A stretch of 64,000 nucleotides of DNA from [Phialemoniopsis] sp. UDSM-2020 (lineage: Eukaryota; Ascomycota; Sordariomycetes; Thyridiales; Thyridiaceae). Shown here piece by piece: positions 1 through 10,734 of this stretch (position 1 is its first letter; each line of letters begins with the position of its first letter). The position numbers and the translations under genes are program-made. Under the pieces are notes generated by a model, which had not been told where the DNA came from, ran no database searches, and saw only the letters and a program-made list of their open reading frames with translations. The stretch lies in the NCBI GenBank assembly GCA_018873225.1, contig JAEILZ010000004.1, positions 3,720,001-3,784,000 on the forward strand, written 5' to 3'.

Positions 1-324
1 GCTATCGAGGACGACATCAGATCACAGCCTTCAGGGATCAAAACCGATGCTGAGCTTGTAGTTGTCGTGGCCTACAAGTGGTCCACCAAGAAGGTCGAGC
101 TCACATTATCTGAGCTCATCTCCACCAGCCAAACACTACCAAAATGCACCGAAGAAGAGGTCTTCGGTCAAATTCCACAACTTAAGGAAGTCCAACGCCA
201 CATCGCCAAGAACTGCAACCTGCAGCAGACCAACTGTGCTGCGTCCATCACAGTCAGAATGGACCGGAACGCGTACCAGGCTTTGGTGCGGCTTGTCGAC
301 GTGATGAACAACATGATGATTTAG
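1..324 (+). CDS. C-terminal fragment of BIR-like/C2H2 family protein (cut by window edge)
   Basis: The reading frame is open from base 1 to the stop at 322-324, about 107 residues, with the 5' part outside the window. The last ~25 residues (ITVRMDRNAYQALV then VMNNMMI) line up with the end of the gene at 1271-2062 (LTVRMTEVEYAKL then GMNDMFI), so I read it as the C-terminal domain of a third family member in the same orientation. No zinc finger or BIR-like part is visible here because that half lies upstream of the window. Function unknown. The homology to its neighbour is short and rests on the tail only, so family membership is probable and not certain. Confidence 0.6.
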   Translation, partial: AIEDDIRSQPSGIKTDAELVVVVAYKWSTKKVELTLSELISTSQTLPKCTEEEVFGQIPQLKEVQRHIAKNCNLQQTNCAASITVRMDRNAYQALVRLVDVMNNMMI

Positions 325-1270
325 TGGCTGATGTCAAGAGCGGGAGTGCTCATGGGGGGCTTCTCGCTAGCCAAATGAATGGACCACAGCTAAGGGATAA
401 TGGTAGGAGAAGGCTTGTCCCATTCCATCGCGTCTTGTACTGACGACCATAACAGCAGATTGCGAAGGAGACGCATCCTTCCTTCGTCGTCAGAGTGATG
501 CGAGAGCAAGAGTGCAGAGTAGCACCACGCTGGAGGGAAGGTCATTGCATGGCCATAATGCTTTGCTTGTGCTTTTCTTTTCATGGGGACCAGGACGGTC
601 TCTCCGCCTTCAGTCACACAGTGTTGGGTCAAGGACGGGTATGTCTGATGCAGACCTCGGTTCCTATCTTTCTACTGCTTTCTTGCCCTGAACACCTATT
701 TGTTTCTCGCCTTACAGTTGCAGGACAGTGAGATAGCACCAAAAGTACAAAATGTATTGAACACATTGCCACACAAAACCTGCTGCACTGAACGCCCAAT
801 ACGAAGCCCCTCTACCTCAACTACTCCAAGTACAGACTTAACGAGGGTTCCATGTAAGGAACAATCTGTGAGTCTTTGCATAAGGGATACGAGGTCCGGG
901 ATTGAAGTTGTGACCGGCAAGGATCTTCACACCAATGGGTTACGCGGTCGCCAATAAGGCTTGGCTCGAGGGGACTGCAGATCATTCTATCACCCATAAG
1001 CGACTAGAGAGGGCAGCTCGCTGAGATTGGAATCATTCGATGAGGGAAGGACACGAGCTTGTTACTGTTCGAGCCAAATTTATTTCCACCGCTCTCCACA
1101 TTAGGAATTATCCCACTCACTAAATCGCGTGGACATCTACAGATGGGACACTCTGGGTACATCACCAAGAACCCACAAACCTCTCAGATCATCAATGCAT
1201 CACCCAGGCCAGTGAGTTGAACCCAGCATTGCTTCAATTCAAAGCTAGCTCTAATAAGCTTTCATCTAGA
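325..1270. other. Intergenic, 0.95 kb
   Basis: Only short frames without family resemblance are seen. It separates two tandem paralogues on the same strand and should hold the terminator of the first and the promoter of the second. No repeat or RNA gene recognised. Confidence 0.5.
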
Positions 1271-2062
1271 ATGCCATCTTCAAAGAGAAAGCGCCCTGCC
1301 GCAGAGATGTCAGGAGCCAACGACCACGCGTCTCCCGATCGCCAACCAGTGCGTTTCCCACGCCCGAACCCGCGGCCTGGCTACGCTGAGTCTATGGCAA
1401 AACGCTTCAAATCCTTCCTGGATCCAAACTGCCCAATCAAACAGGAGATCACATATATGCTTGCAGCATCTGGGTTCTACTGGATGGTTCCGAACTCGAG
1501 CATGGCTGTTGAGTGCTCCTGCTGCGCTACCACGCCGTTGTGCGCTCACATCCAGGGTGCGACCTTCTGGGACTTCGTCAACGACCACGAGCCCGGTTGT
1601 CCGTTCACGTTCAAAGAATGGCAATGCCAGCTTTGTGGTGCGGACTTCGCAAAGTTCCAGAATTGGCAGGAGCATCACAACGTGGACCATCGCATTCCGC
1701 TTCTTCTCGACGCTCTAACCGCACGCAAGACCGATGTGGTCATTGGCAAGAAGATCGGCTCGGCCGCCAACCTGGTCGTCCCTTCTGCTTATATCCGCGC
1801 GACGATCACCAGTGACCCCACCACGAAGCGTATTCTTCACACAAACTGCGGAGCATGGGACAAGGAGAGCGAATCTGACAAGGCTCACACGGCAGCAGAG
1901 GTTCTCTCCCGGTTCGTGCAATTGGGACAACGACAAAAGAAGTTGAACAAGGAGGAATATGACGTGGGCAAACTATCCCTCACATTGACTGTGCGGATGA
2001 CGGAGGTGGAGTATGCGAAGTTGAGCGATGATGTCCGGGGCATGAATGACATGTTCATTTGA
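1271..2062 (+). CDS. BIR-like plus C2H2 zinc-finger protein, full-length member
   Basis: One exon, 263 residues from the ATG at 1271 (the frame is open upstream but has no ATG). Residues 1-40 are basic and disordered, with a nuclear-signal-like SKRKRP. Residues ~45-120 resemble a BIR fold: RFKSF, then AASGFYW, a CSCC pair and NDHEPGCPF, i.e. a CxxC followed by H-x3-C (classical BIR has H-x6-C, so this is a divergent or look-alike site). A C2H2 finger follows directly (CQLC, 12 residues, H-x4-H). A ~90-residue C-terminal domain ends in GMNDMFI and is shared with the fragment at 1-324. Nuclear protein- or DNA-binding is inference from the finger and basic tail. The BIR assignment needs a profile search; I am sure only of the cysteine/histidine spacing. 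Confidence 0.75.
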   Translation: MPSSKRKRPAAEMSGANDHASPDRQPVRFPRPNPRPGYAESMAKRFKSFLDPNCPIKQEITYMLAASGFYWMVPNSSMAVECSCCATTPLCAHIQGATFWDFVNDHEPGCPFTFKEWQCQLCGADFAKFQNWQEHHNVDHRIPLLLDALTARKTDVVIGKKIGSAANLVVPSAYIRATITSDPTTKRILHTNCGAWDKESESDKAHTAAEVLSRFVQLGQRQKKLNKEEYDVGKLSLTLTVRMTEVEYAKLSDDVRGMNDMFI

Positions 2063-2713
2063 AGCCACAGAATTGCACATGTATGCGCCCACAGGGCATG
2101 GGGGCTAAGGCTTGCTTGAAGACCTACGATGATTGTAGAGATGGGAAAATGCTAGGTCCAGTCTCGGTAGTAGAACTCGGACTAAGAACATGATGCGATT
2201 GCGTTATCAAAGATATCACAATTTACGGGATGGCAAATTAGTCCATCTCCTTCTCTGTCCGCATTGCGGGTTCGTCATCACACATCACAGTCGACGGAAA
2301 TGATTGAGTCGGTAAAGCAAAGTCAACACATCGAAGGCCCTCGGACCCATGATGGCTCAGAGAGCCCAAAAAAGAAGGAGGTGGAACTGAGATGGTTGAA
2401 GGCCTGGGGTGCCTTCCTAATGGGTATCTTCACGATGTCAGGGAAGGAGCCCAGGTGTTCCACCCCAAAGGCGCAGGTTAAATCTTTCTCGAAGCCACCA
2501 CAGGAATTCCATCACTCAAAAACATCATCAATGCCGTTATTTGACAAAGTCGAGCAGGCCTCTGACTGAATATCCTCAAGAGGCCAAACCTGTCTGCCTG
2601 GCAGGTATCAATCACGCAAGACAGCCCTCATTCCCATGTCCTCCTCCGGGTGGGTTCACCAGACTGATCCCATTTGCTACCGTTGATGACCGCTAACAAA
2701 CCATCTAATCAGA
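2063..2713. other. Intergenic, 0.65 kb
   Basis: No convincing gene. The sequence CTAATCAG immediately before the ATG at 2714 looks like a branch point plus 3' splice site, so the downstream gene may have an intron in its 5' untranslated region. Confidence 0.4.
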
Positions 2714-3301
2714 ATGGCGCCTTCCACAATCGTCCCTTCGAAGCGTCCCGCAACCGAGACCTCAAGCGACCATGATGCAGAGATCCCAAGCGAGCTCGAC
2801 GCAACGCCGAAGGGATCACCGAGCCTAGACCCATTGGATATCACTCCACGGCGGGCCTCGACACCTTTCCCGAATCTGTCTTCTCTAGATTCGTTGCGAC
2901 GCTCTGAACCAGTCCCCGACCTGGACACTCTCGAGGCTCGTTTCGACTCCTTCCTTCAAAAAGACTGTCCTGTCGACAGAAAAGACATCTACATCGTAGC
3001 GGCATGTGGATATCACTGGAATGCATCCAGAAAGTGGGCGGAGTGCCGGGACTGCAGCGATGTCCTCTCCTTCAAAGACCTCTACGGACAGACGGCTTTC
3101 CAGTACGCGATGAGCACCCATGACAGCACCTGCCCATATATTAAAAAGGTCGGAAGCGCAAGCTGGACGTGTCCGGTCTGCCTCAAGCGGCTGTATCTCG
3201 AAGAGATATGGAACCGGCACGTCAATGACGTGCATTGCACTCCTTTCTTGCTGGACTTCGTGACAGGGCTCAAGGGGCTTAGGGTGGCGGGCAAGGAATA
3301 G
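2714..3301 (+). CDS. BIR-like plus C2H2 zinc-finger protein, short member
   Basis: One exon, 195 residues, ATG at 2714. The first ~75 residues are acidic and Ser/Pro-rich. Then come RFDSFLQKDCP, AACGYHW, the pair CRDC and STHDSTCPY, in the same order as in the protein at 1271-2062, and a perfect C2H2 finger CPVC-x12-H-x4-H followed by a shared TPFLLDF motif. It stops about 25 residues after the finger, so it lacks the C-terminal domain of its neighbour. I found no continuation downstream. It is a tandem paralogue that has either lost that domain or represents the shorter ancestral form. Function unknown. Confidence 0.75.
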   Translation: MAPSTIVPSKRPATETSSDHDAEIPSELDATPKGSPSLDPLDITPRRASTPFPNLSSLDSLRRSEPVPDLDTLEARFDSFLQKDCPVDRKDIYIVAACGYHWNASRKWAECRDCSDVLSFKDLYGQTAFQYAMSTHDSTCPYIKKVGSASWTCPVCLKRLYLEEIWNRHVNDVHCTPFLLDFVTGLKGLRVAGKE

Positions 3302-3400
3302 ACGGGCAATCGCATGGCAAAACTACAACATAAAGCTTAGCTGTTATCATGGTACCTTCTATTATGTAGAGCGCATTACAAACTACGGAATTGCAAAGCG

Positions 3401-5867
3401 TTACCTCTCCTCCTCCTGCTTCCGCACCACTGGCCCCGCAACCGGTGACGTTGCCACTGCTCTTGGCGGTCGGATGACCACGAATCCCTTCTCGTCGCCG
3501 CCCTTGTTGGCTGGCTTAGTAGCCCACTCCCTCCATAGATCAGACACCTTGCGTCTGACATTCGGCGTAGTCGATGACGAGCTGGGCTCCGACTCGTTAA
3601 GTGCCTGCTCATCCTCCTCATCGCCCTGCCGCGCCCGCTTGTAGTACATGTCGACCTCGCGCACGGAGTAGTCAACACTAACGTTCGCCACGCGCGCCGC
3701 CTCGGCCCAACGCACTGCGTCCGCAGCGTCGGCAGAGCTTGCATCACTGCTGCTACCGCTGCTCAGCGAGCTGACGCCTTCCTGGCGTGTGTCTGTCGTC
3801 ATGTCGTCCTCTGGAATTGGAGGGGAGAGGGAGACCTGCGAGCGCAGGAGGTCGGCTGACGAGAGGCGGGACCTGGGGCGGCGGTAGTAGCGGCTCGTGT
3901 CCTCGGAGACGGGGCTCTCTGGGCTGCTTGGGTTGGGCGACGAGGTGGCGCTCGGGAAACGGCCGTGTCCGTGGGATGGGGTGTGCTGCATGATGGCTAG
4001 GTGGGGGACGGTTGGGAGGGCCAGGTTGCTGACGGTTGTGGGCCTTTGACGGAGCCTGCGCAGGCCGTAGATCTAGATTTGAGTTTAGCACTTGCCAGCA
4101 CGGCGAGGGGTAGGGTCGATGTGTGCTTACCTGTGGCTCCTCCGAGCGAGGCTCGGGGAAGTGCGCATCAGAACCGCGCAAAGTTTCTGCGCCCAGGCGG
4201 GCCATTTGGAAGAGAGATGGACAAAGGAAACCAAAGACCAGCACGCTGCCGTGCAGGGCTAGAATGATATACCCAAAGATGCTCCTCAGCTCAAGGGCGG
4301 CAACATCGGGAAGGAAAAGAACAGATAGGAGAGTGACGAGAAGGCGCACGACCGTAGTCAGACCGCTAATGGAGAGGAGAGCAGCCGGAGATCGGATGAA
4401 AGCGACAAGGGCCAGTTGGACGAACTCGCAAGTAAGGAGGAAGATCAGCTGCGGCAGGCCCGCCAACTGCAAGCCGCCGATGGCAGCGCCGCGCACGAAG
4501 AGCAGGCCAAACATGGCGATGCTCAGGACATCCTGGGAGCGCGACATGGAGGTCAGCGTCTGGTAGTCCTTGGAGCTGTCGAGGATGAGGTAGCCCATGT
4601 GCCGAGGGCTCGACTGGGTTGAGGCCCACCAGTAGCAGGCGACCAGCACGAAGAGGATGACGGCACAGATTGCGGTGTGGTAGAAAGGAAAGAGGGTGGC
4701 GTGATCGAGCTGGTATGTTGTCCATGCGACGACGGGCAGTAGGAAATAGCTGATGAGTGCCCGGAAGGCAGTCCAGGCGGTGTGCTTGACACCCCTCAGG
4801 GCCTCAGCGGCGCGCGCTTCGGGGGTCGGCGGGGGCGCAAACCAGTCTCGGGTCTGGCTGAGGCGCTTCCCAACTTGGATGATGACGACCAGAAGCGCAA
4901 AAATCAATGCCGTGTAGGTGATCACGTTGGCCCATGTCTCCATCGTAACGGGAGCTCCGATGACCTGCGTCATGAGCTCCATGCCGTACGTGCCACCGAA
5001 CGTGCCGTTGACTTCGTAGATGCCGTCCTTGATGCCGTGGTACAGGGAGAACTGCGAAACGGGGCCGGAAGACGTCATGAGGGTGGCCCAGCTGCTGTGG
5101 CTCACGACGGGCTGGAAGAAGCCGGGGTAGTTGAGGCTCAGCGCGCCAGAGAAGAAGATGAATTGGATGTAGGAGAGGCAATCGGCAATGTGCGTGAGGT
5201 GGGCGCGGCCGGCCTCGCGGAAGAAAGGGCCGGCCTGGTCACTCTCGGACCTCGTGGAGATTTGCGACAAGGACTTGAGGCCGGCGGCCGCGATGGCGAG
5301 AGCAAGAATGGCGGCTGGCACCCACCGAGCGACGGCGGTCACATCGTCGCCAATCTCGGGCGTCAGAGGCGCTCTGAGACAGGCAAAGTTCTTGCCATCC
5401 TCTCCCTTGAGGCGCACTTTCAGCTCAAAGTCCTCAACGGGGTGCATGCGATTGACCGAGTAGGTGATGTTGTACTCGACGAGGGGACCCTTCTGCGTCG
5501 CAAAGAAGACCTTGGGGTCGCAGGTAATGCTGTTCACCTTTCCATCGTAGACAGTGGTGCCGGCGACAGAGGCTACACTGAGGCGGGAGAGGGCCATTGC
5601 AGGTGCGTCATCGCAGACTCGCTCACCGGGGAAGCGACCCAAAATGCGCAGGTTGACTTGCGTCGCATCACTCCACTGGTTCAATTCGGCTCGCAACGAC
5701 TCGGGCGAGAAGCGCGGCTGGCTGGAAATTTTGTCTGCTGGGACGGTGTCGAGGCAGTCCTTGAACTGGACGTAGGCGGCAAGAGCTGGCTGCAGACAGA
5801 TTGACAGGATCGCGAGCGTCGCAAGCCATCTGCCGCATGCCGGCCGGAGCGATGATGCTGCAAACAT
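3401..5867 (-). CDS. TRP-like integral membrane protein (Flc/Spray family, PF06011-type)
   Basis: Two exons, 5867-4131 and 4072-3401 (58-bp intron, GTAAGC..TCTAG, phase 0), 802 residues. The ATG at 5867 is chosen because it gives a clean signal peptide ending near PALA. Residues ~31-200 are a luminal, cysteine-containing domain as in the ML-like N-terminal part of fungal TRP proteins. About nine membrane spans follow (first around VPAAILALAIAAAGL, last around FGYIILALHGSVLVFGF). The cytosolic C-terminus is long, Ser/Pro-rich and disordered, and includes VDYSVREVDMYYKRAR, a tail motif I associate with this family. Family members act in flavin/lipid transport or calcium handling in internal membranes or the plasma membrane; which applies here is unknown. 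Confidence 0.8.
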
Positions 5868-6420
5868 CACTGTTGTCGGGCGCAATCCCTGCTTGGTGTT
5901 TCCCGGGCGTGCGCTCGCTTGGGTCGTCGAAGTCCAGCGAAGTCCAGCGAAGGAGAGGTGAGAAAGCCGGTCGTCGCCGCCACGCGGAGGCAAATCCAGC
6001 TCACGAAGTGCCGTTTCTCTTGTGCTTCCTGCTCTTGTGCCTCGAGGACTTCAGGGACTGTGATTGAATTGAGAAGCAGGAAGACATCCTCGAATGCGAA
6101 TTCATCTTGAAATCTCGTGTTCGCCCTGATCTGCATGAAGACCCATGTGGGGTTCAGGGGTCTAGGGTGGAAAATTCAGCGCCGTTTTTGATGGATCCCA
6201 GCAGTTCCAGGTACCATTTTTAGTAAGGCTAGCCGTGCTAGGGGACCATTCTGGAGGTTGACAAGCGCTGTGATTGGGGACGCCCATGCCAAGCGCCCGG
6301 TGCAGGGGCCGCGCAACGCGTGGAAAGATCCACCCGCCTTGAAAAGGTTCGCCCTCAGCACGATTCAGGTCGGCATCCACTCCCGGTCCACACGAGAAAT
6401 GTCGTCGGGATCAGATGCGG
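5868..6420. other. Intergenic between TRP-like gene and TF-domain gene
   Basis: 0.55 kb holding the promoter of the leftward TRP-like gene and the 3' end of the next leftward gene. A short direct repeat of GTCGAAGTCCAGCGAAGTCCAG type sits at 5927-5950. No gene seen. Confidence 0.4.
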
Positions 6421-7905
6421 TCATGATACATTCCGCAAGTCCTGATAGAGCTTGCTGACGGACATACTATGTCTTGACCGGCATGCGAGGTATCCGTGCA
6501 AATGTTTGTCGAGCGCAGTCTCGTTAGCCAAGGACAAATCCAGAATCTGGATGCAGCGCGCTGCTCGCGAGACGAGCCACGGATGAAGGGGCGGGTCGGT
6601 CATGGTCATGGCCGCGGTACAGAGACACCAAAGTATTGCTTCAGTCTCGCTAGGATCATCAAGACTGGCATCCCGCGACAAAGATTCGTAGAGGCGGAAA
6701 GCAGTGACCCGGGCGGCCATCCGCGACCCGTGGTATTGGGTGTTCTCCAACAGAAAGGTCACGATCGCCCAGCGCATGTGGTTCTCGAGCGAATTTGGGA
6801 CTGTGTCGGTTCGCATGAGTCTGAAGATGAGGGCCTGTAACCTCAGGAAGAGCCAGGATTCCTGACTGGGGCTGACGTCGGTCGATTCCCAAAGATGAGT
6901 CGCTGTGCGGATGTAATCAATGGTGTCTTGGATCGTTACAGCCATTCTGGGGCCCAAGTCGAGCAGCGCAAAGCTCTCCCCCATCTCAAGACTCTCTTGG
7001 GTCTGGTATGCAAGAAGTGATTTATTCCTCAGCAACCATAATGGCCGACCAGGATCAAATGTGTCGGGATCCATCACGGGAGGCAAGCCGGTGATAACGG
7101 CGAGATACTTGGCAGCAAGAACCGTGCTGTCGAGTATGTAGGGATCTATATTTTTCCAGCCGCCCATGTCCTCGACTAGCTGCAACAAGGCCCTCAAATG
7201 CGTCTTGGATGCCTGGAGGGCGGCCGCGCACGAGCTGGGCTGTAGTGACTTTTGCCTTGCGGGACATCGAGTCCAGAGTACTGGTATGCCGTTCCAGAGC
7301 TCGGTAATAGCCAGGGAGTATATGCAGAGTAGTGCCCAGTATGTCATGCGCCGATGCGGCTGTTGCAGCATGCCTCGTACAGCCTGGAGGGCCTTGTCCA
7401 GGAAATATTCGGGAGGCTTCTCGGGTTCTATCGCCCCGGTGGTCCACGCCAGATTGCTCGAGCCGTACGCCAAGGTCGAATACATGAGCGCATCGTCATC
7501 AATGCAACACCGCATCCTTTCGCGCACTGTGTTATCGTGCCTCATGGAAGGTCTCCATGATACAGCTGTAGAAGGTGCGAACGCCTCTGCTAGAAAGGTC
7601 GATCGCGCCGAGCAGGAAAACGTGATATAGAGTAGTGTGTGGTCCCCGGCATCGATCCCTGCGGAGGTGGAATGAAAGGGGTCGGTTGAATTGTTCAAGG
7701 GTTGGACAACAAGAAGACTGAGGAAGACCTCGTTGTCTCTTTCCGCGGCAGTTACGGCCTGCGCTTCAGCCTGCCGCTGCTTGTACTCTCTCTTCCTGCG
7801 TCGTCCCTGGACGTGGCTGAGGATCTTGCTCCTCTCGGTGGCCTTACTGCGAGAGAGCTGCAGCGACTCCGGAGTCTTGTTCACGAAGAGTAAGTTTGGC
7901 GCCAT
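6421..7905 (-). CDS. Fungal-specific transcription-factor-domain protein without zinc cluster
   Basis: One open frame, 494 residues, ATG at 7905. The N-terminus has FVNKTP then KILSHVQGRRRKREYKQRQ, a pattern seen in the Fungal_trans_2 (PF11951)-type proteins that lack a Zn2Cys6 finger. The rest is a long alpha-helical domain with motifs such as THLRALLQLVEDMGGW (residues ~235-250), the usual L-x-x-L-V-x-x-x-G-G-W signature. A 42-bp stretch around 7252-7293 has splice-like ends and is in frame, so it could be an intron, but the protein reads through either way. The likely role is transcription regulation in the nucleus; target unknown. It has no obvious partner gene beside it. Confidence 0.7.
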   Translation of the reverse strand: MAPNLLFVNKTPESLQLSRSKATERSKILSHVQGRRRKREYKQRQAEAQAVTAAERDNEVFLSLLVVQPLNNSTDPFHSTSAGIDAGDHTLLYITFSCSARSTFLAEAFAPSTAVSWRPSMRHDNTVRERMRCCIDDDALMYSTLAYGSSNLAWTTGAIEPEKPPEYFLDKALQAVRGMLQQPHRRMTYWALLCIYSLAITELWNGIPVLWTRCPARQKSLQPSSCAAALQASKTHLRALLQLVEDMGGWKNIDPYILDSTVLAAKYLAVITGLPPVMDPDTFDPGRPLWLLRNKSLLAYQTQESLEMGESFALLDLGPRMAVTIQDTIDYIRTATHLWESTDVSPSQESWLFLRLQALIFRLMRTDTVPNSLENHMRWAIVTFLLENTQYHGSRMAARVTAFRLYESLSRDASLDDPSETEAILWCLCTAAMTMTDPPLHPWLVSRAARCIQILDLSLANETALDKHLHGYLACRSRHSMSVSKLYQDLRNVS

Positions 7906-8574
7906 CTGTGTGATGCGCGGTCTGGGCTGATGGGCTTCCCAGGTCGAAGACTTCTAGACGACGACACACTTCCGTTCGTGGTTTGGTCTGCGGCTGATCA
8001 ATGGGCGCGGCAAGGCTTGATCGCCGCAGGGCCAGACAGAGGGCAAGGGCGGGTAAACTAGGGCATATTTGAATGAATCGAGATAGGTATCTAGACCTCT
8101 TTTTTCCCTTTCCGGAGCTGACGGGGAGCGTGGCTGGGCCCAAATGCAATCAGCATTGGCGCTGACTACAGACAGATTGGTCAAGCTGGCGATGCTAAAC
8201 GCCGACGCGCCCCGTTCTCGGAGTGGGGCCAAAGTAAGAGACACACTACCGCTTTTGGTCTAGTCTGTCTTCAGCCTCCTTGTCCCAGTCGGCATTCGGG
8301 TCAATTGCCTGAATGGGAAGAACAACACGGATGAATTGACAGATGTGTAGAACTATCGCATCGAGAGATTCATCCGAGTTTCTGAGAGAAAGGTCTTTGT
8401 GACATGAAAGGATGATTGCGGGCTCGTATATAAGACGGGAGGGTCCTGGTAGCAGTCTTGATCGAAGGCGTAGTACTCAACCACACAGAATACCAGCTTC
8501 TCTGGAGTGTTTCTTTCAACAGAGAAAACAGAATCTTTAATAATTCCGATCACGATCTCTACAAGACACCCGCA
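7906..8574. other. Divergent promoter region, TF-domain gene and carboxylesterase
   Basis: 0.67 kb shared by two genes that point away from each other. A TATA box for the esterase is listed separately. No other element recognised. Confidence 0.45.
8427..8434 (+). promoter_or_regulatory. TATA box of the carboxylesterase gene
   Basis: TATATAAG lies 141 bp before the ATG at 8575, a usual distance for a fungal gene with a short leader. Confidence 0.5.
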
Positions 8575-10436
8575 ATGTACCCCTCAATCCCGGCCGTCTT
8601 GTTGATGGGCGCCCTGTGCGCTGCCGCACCGACACAAGACACAGGAAAGCAGTGTCTCCCCGTCGTCGACTTAGGCTATGTAAGTACATACTGTTACAAT
8701 GTTATCATCACGTTCTCAAGACCCCGCTGACTTGATGAAAACCAGGAACTTCACCAAGCCATCTCCTACAACTCGACCACGGACGTGTTCAAGTTCTCCA
8801 ATATCCGCTATGCCCAGGCCCCTGTTGGAAATCTCAGGTTCCGAGCTCCTCAGCCGCCCTTACCGAACCGCCAAATGGTTCAAAACGGCTCCGAGCCCCA
8901 TACCTGCCCTCAGGGAATGCCGGCCTGGCTGGCGAGAGCCTCACCGGCCATCGCAAAGTACTCGGCAGGCAAACCTTTCACCTTGGACGATTGGGTGAAA
9001 GACATCACCGATGCGCCAAGCAATGTCCCGTCACTCAACAAGCCCACTTCGGAGGACTGCCTGTTTCTCGACGTACATGTGCCTAAGCAGGTGTTCAAAA
9101 CGGCAAAGAAACCAGAAGAATGCTCTGCACCAGTTCTTGTCTTTGTAAGTTTCTTGTCTGCTATCAAATGCATCCGTTGAAGCAGTGCTGATGGAAAACT
9201 ATTGTGGTACAGATCCATGGTGGTGGGTACGTGCTCGGCTCCAAGACGGGCTACCCAAACCGTGAGTTCGACCCTACAGGCATCATGGAACTGGCCAAGA
9301 CGTACAATGACGAAGGCATGATCTTTGTGTCTCTCAACTACCGCCTGGGCGCCTTTGGATTTCTTGCCGGCGACGAGGTCCAGGCGGACGGTGATCTAAA
9401 TGCCGGCCTTCTGGACCAACGCCTCGCGCTTAACTGGGTGCAGCAAAACATTCACCTCTTTGGCGGCTCGCCTTCGCGTGTCACGGCGATGGGCGAGTCC
9501 GGCGGCGCCTACACCGTCTTGCAGCACATGACAGCCAATGGTGGCGACGGCAGCGCTCCGTACGCCCGGGCTATTGCTCAGTCACCCGCGGCGGCTGGTC
9601 TTAAGGAGCAGGCGAACGCGACACCGGATTTCCTTTCTCGACTCAACGTGAGCTCGATAGCAGAGGCTCGTGGCCTCTCATCCGCTGCCCTCATCCAGGC
9701 AAACGAGGCGCAGGTCGGTGCCGCGATTCCAAACTCTTACATTTACACCCCGGTCGTCGATGGGTCATACGTACACGCACCGATAGGGAAGCAGCTAGCG
9801 GCCGGTGCATTTGATCACAATGTCAAGGTCCTGGCGAGCCACAACTCTTTCGAGGGGAGTTTCTTCTTCGACCCGGATGTCACGACGAATGCCGACTTCA
9901 AGCAGTGGGTTATGCAGACACTGTCGGGTCTCTCCGAGACATCGGCCGACTACATTGTGAACGAGCTGTACCCGGAGCAATATGATGGCAGCCTAGGTTA
10001 CGTCAATGCCGCTTCGCGCCAGATGGCCGTCTTCGGGGAGGCTGCCATTGAGTGCAACTTCCTAAGCGTCCACAAGGCTCTGGGAGGACAGTCGTTTGCT
10101 TGTGAGTGAAATTCTGAAAGTTGATACAAAGTGAGTGACTTGACTGACAGACCCTGTTCTCCAGATGAGTTTAGTATTCCGGCTGCAATGCACACTGTCG
10201 ATCTTGGCTATACCTTCTCGGACTCGAAGAATCCAGCCCTGTACTCTGCGGCGCAAAAGGTCCTCCAAGAGGTCATTGCGAGTTTCGTCATGACTGGGAA
10301 GCCGGGTGCCGAAAACATCCCCTTCCCACCTTGGGGCTCGGAGCAGCAAGTCTTCAACATCACCAAAGATGGGGGCCTCATGTCTACCAACCAGGTCAAC
10401 CAAACCAGATGTGCTTGGTGGCAGAACGAGCTCTGA
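8575..10436 (+). CDS. Secreted type-B carboxylesterase/lipase
   Basis: Four exons: 8575-8679, 8746-9144, 9213-10101 and 10165-10436, phases 0/0/1, giving 554 residues, the normal length for fungal type-B esterases. A hydrophobic signal peptide covers residues 1-~18. Landmarks in order: RYAQAPVGNLRFRAP, SEDCLFLDV, the oxyanion loop HGGG at ~170-173, RLGAFGF, and the nucleophile elbow GESGGA with Ser ~264. The charge-relay Glu and His are expected in exons 3 and 4; I did not pin them down. It hydrolyses esters outside the cell; the substrate cannot be told from sequence. GESGGA in place of GESAGG is a known variant. The 5' splice sites are GTAAGT, GTAAGT and GTGAGT. Confidence 0.92.
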
Positions 10437-10734
10437 ATGAGGGTGAAAGATGCATAACAAAGAAACATCTAGGGAAACGGATGGATAATAGCTTTAACTA
10501 ATAACGTTTTGCTTTCGTAGAACTTAGATCCTTAGACTTCCTCGCGCAATTCTATAAATATGAGATGATTTTATTCAATCTATGTCTATATCCAAGTCTT
10601 CTACAATATCTAAAGCAAAATTCCTAAATCTAGTCCCCCATGCAAGTCGAAAGCAAATACGCCACTATGCAATCTAAGCCATAAAACGATTCCATACATT
10701 GACACGATCATCGGTATGTGCTGCGATACTCCAT

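Noticed and set aside
2264..2569. 101-codon plus-strand frame between the zinc-finger paralogues
   Set aside because: No pattern shared with the family, no splice or promoter support.
4782..5804. Long plus-strand frame opposite the TRP-like gene
   Set aside because: Antisense shadow; the minus strand has a signal peptide, membrane spans and a consistent intron.
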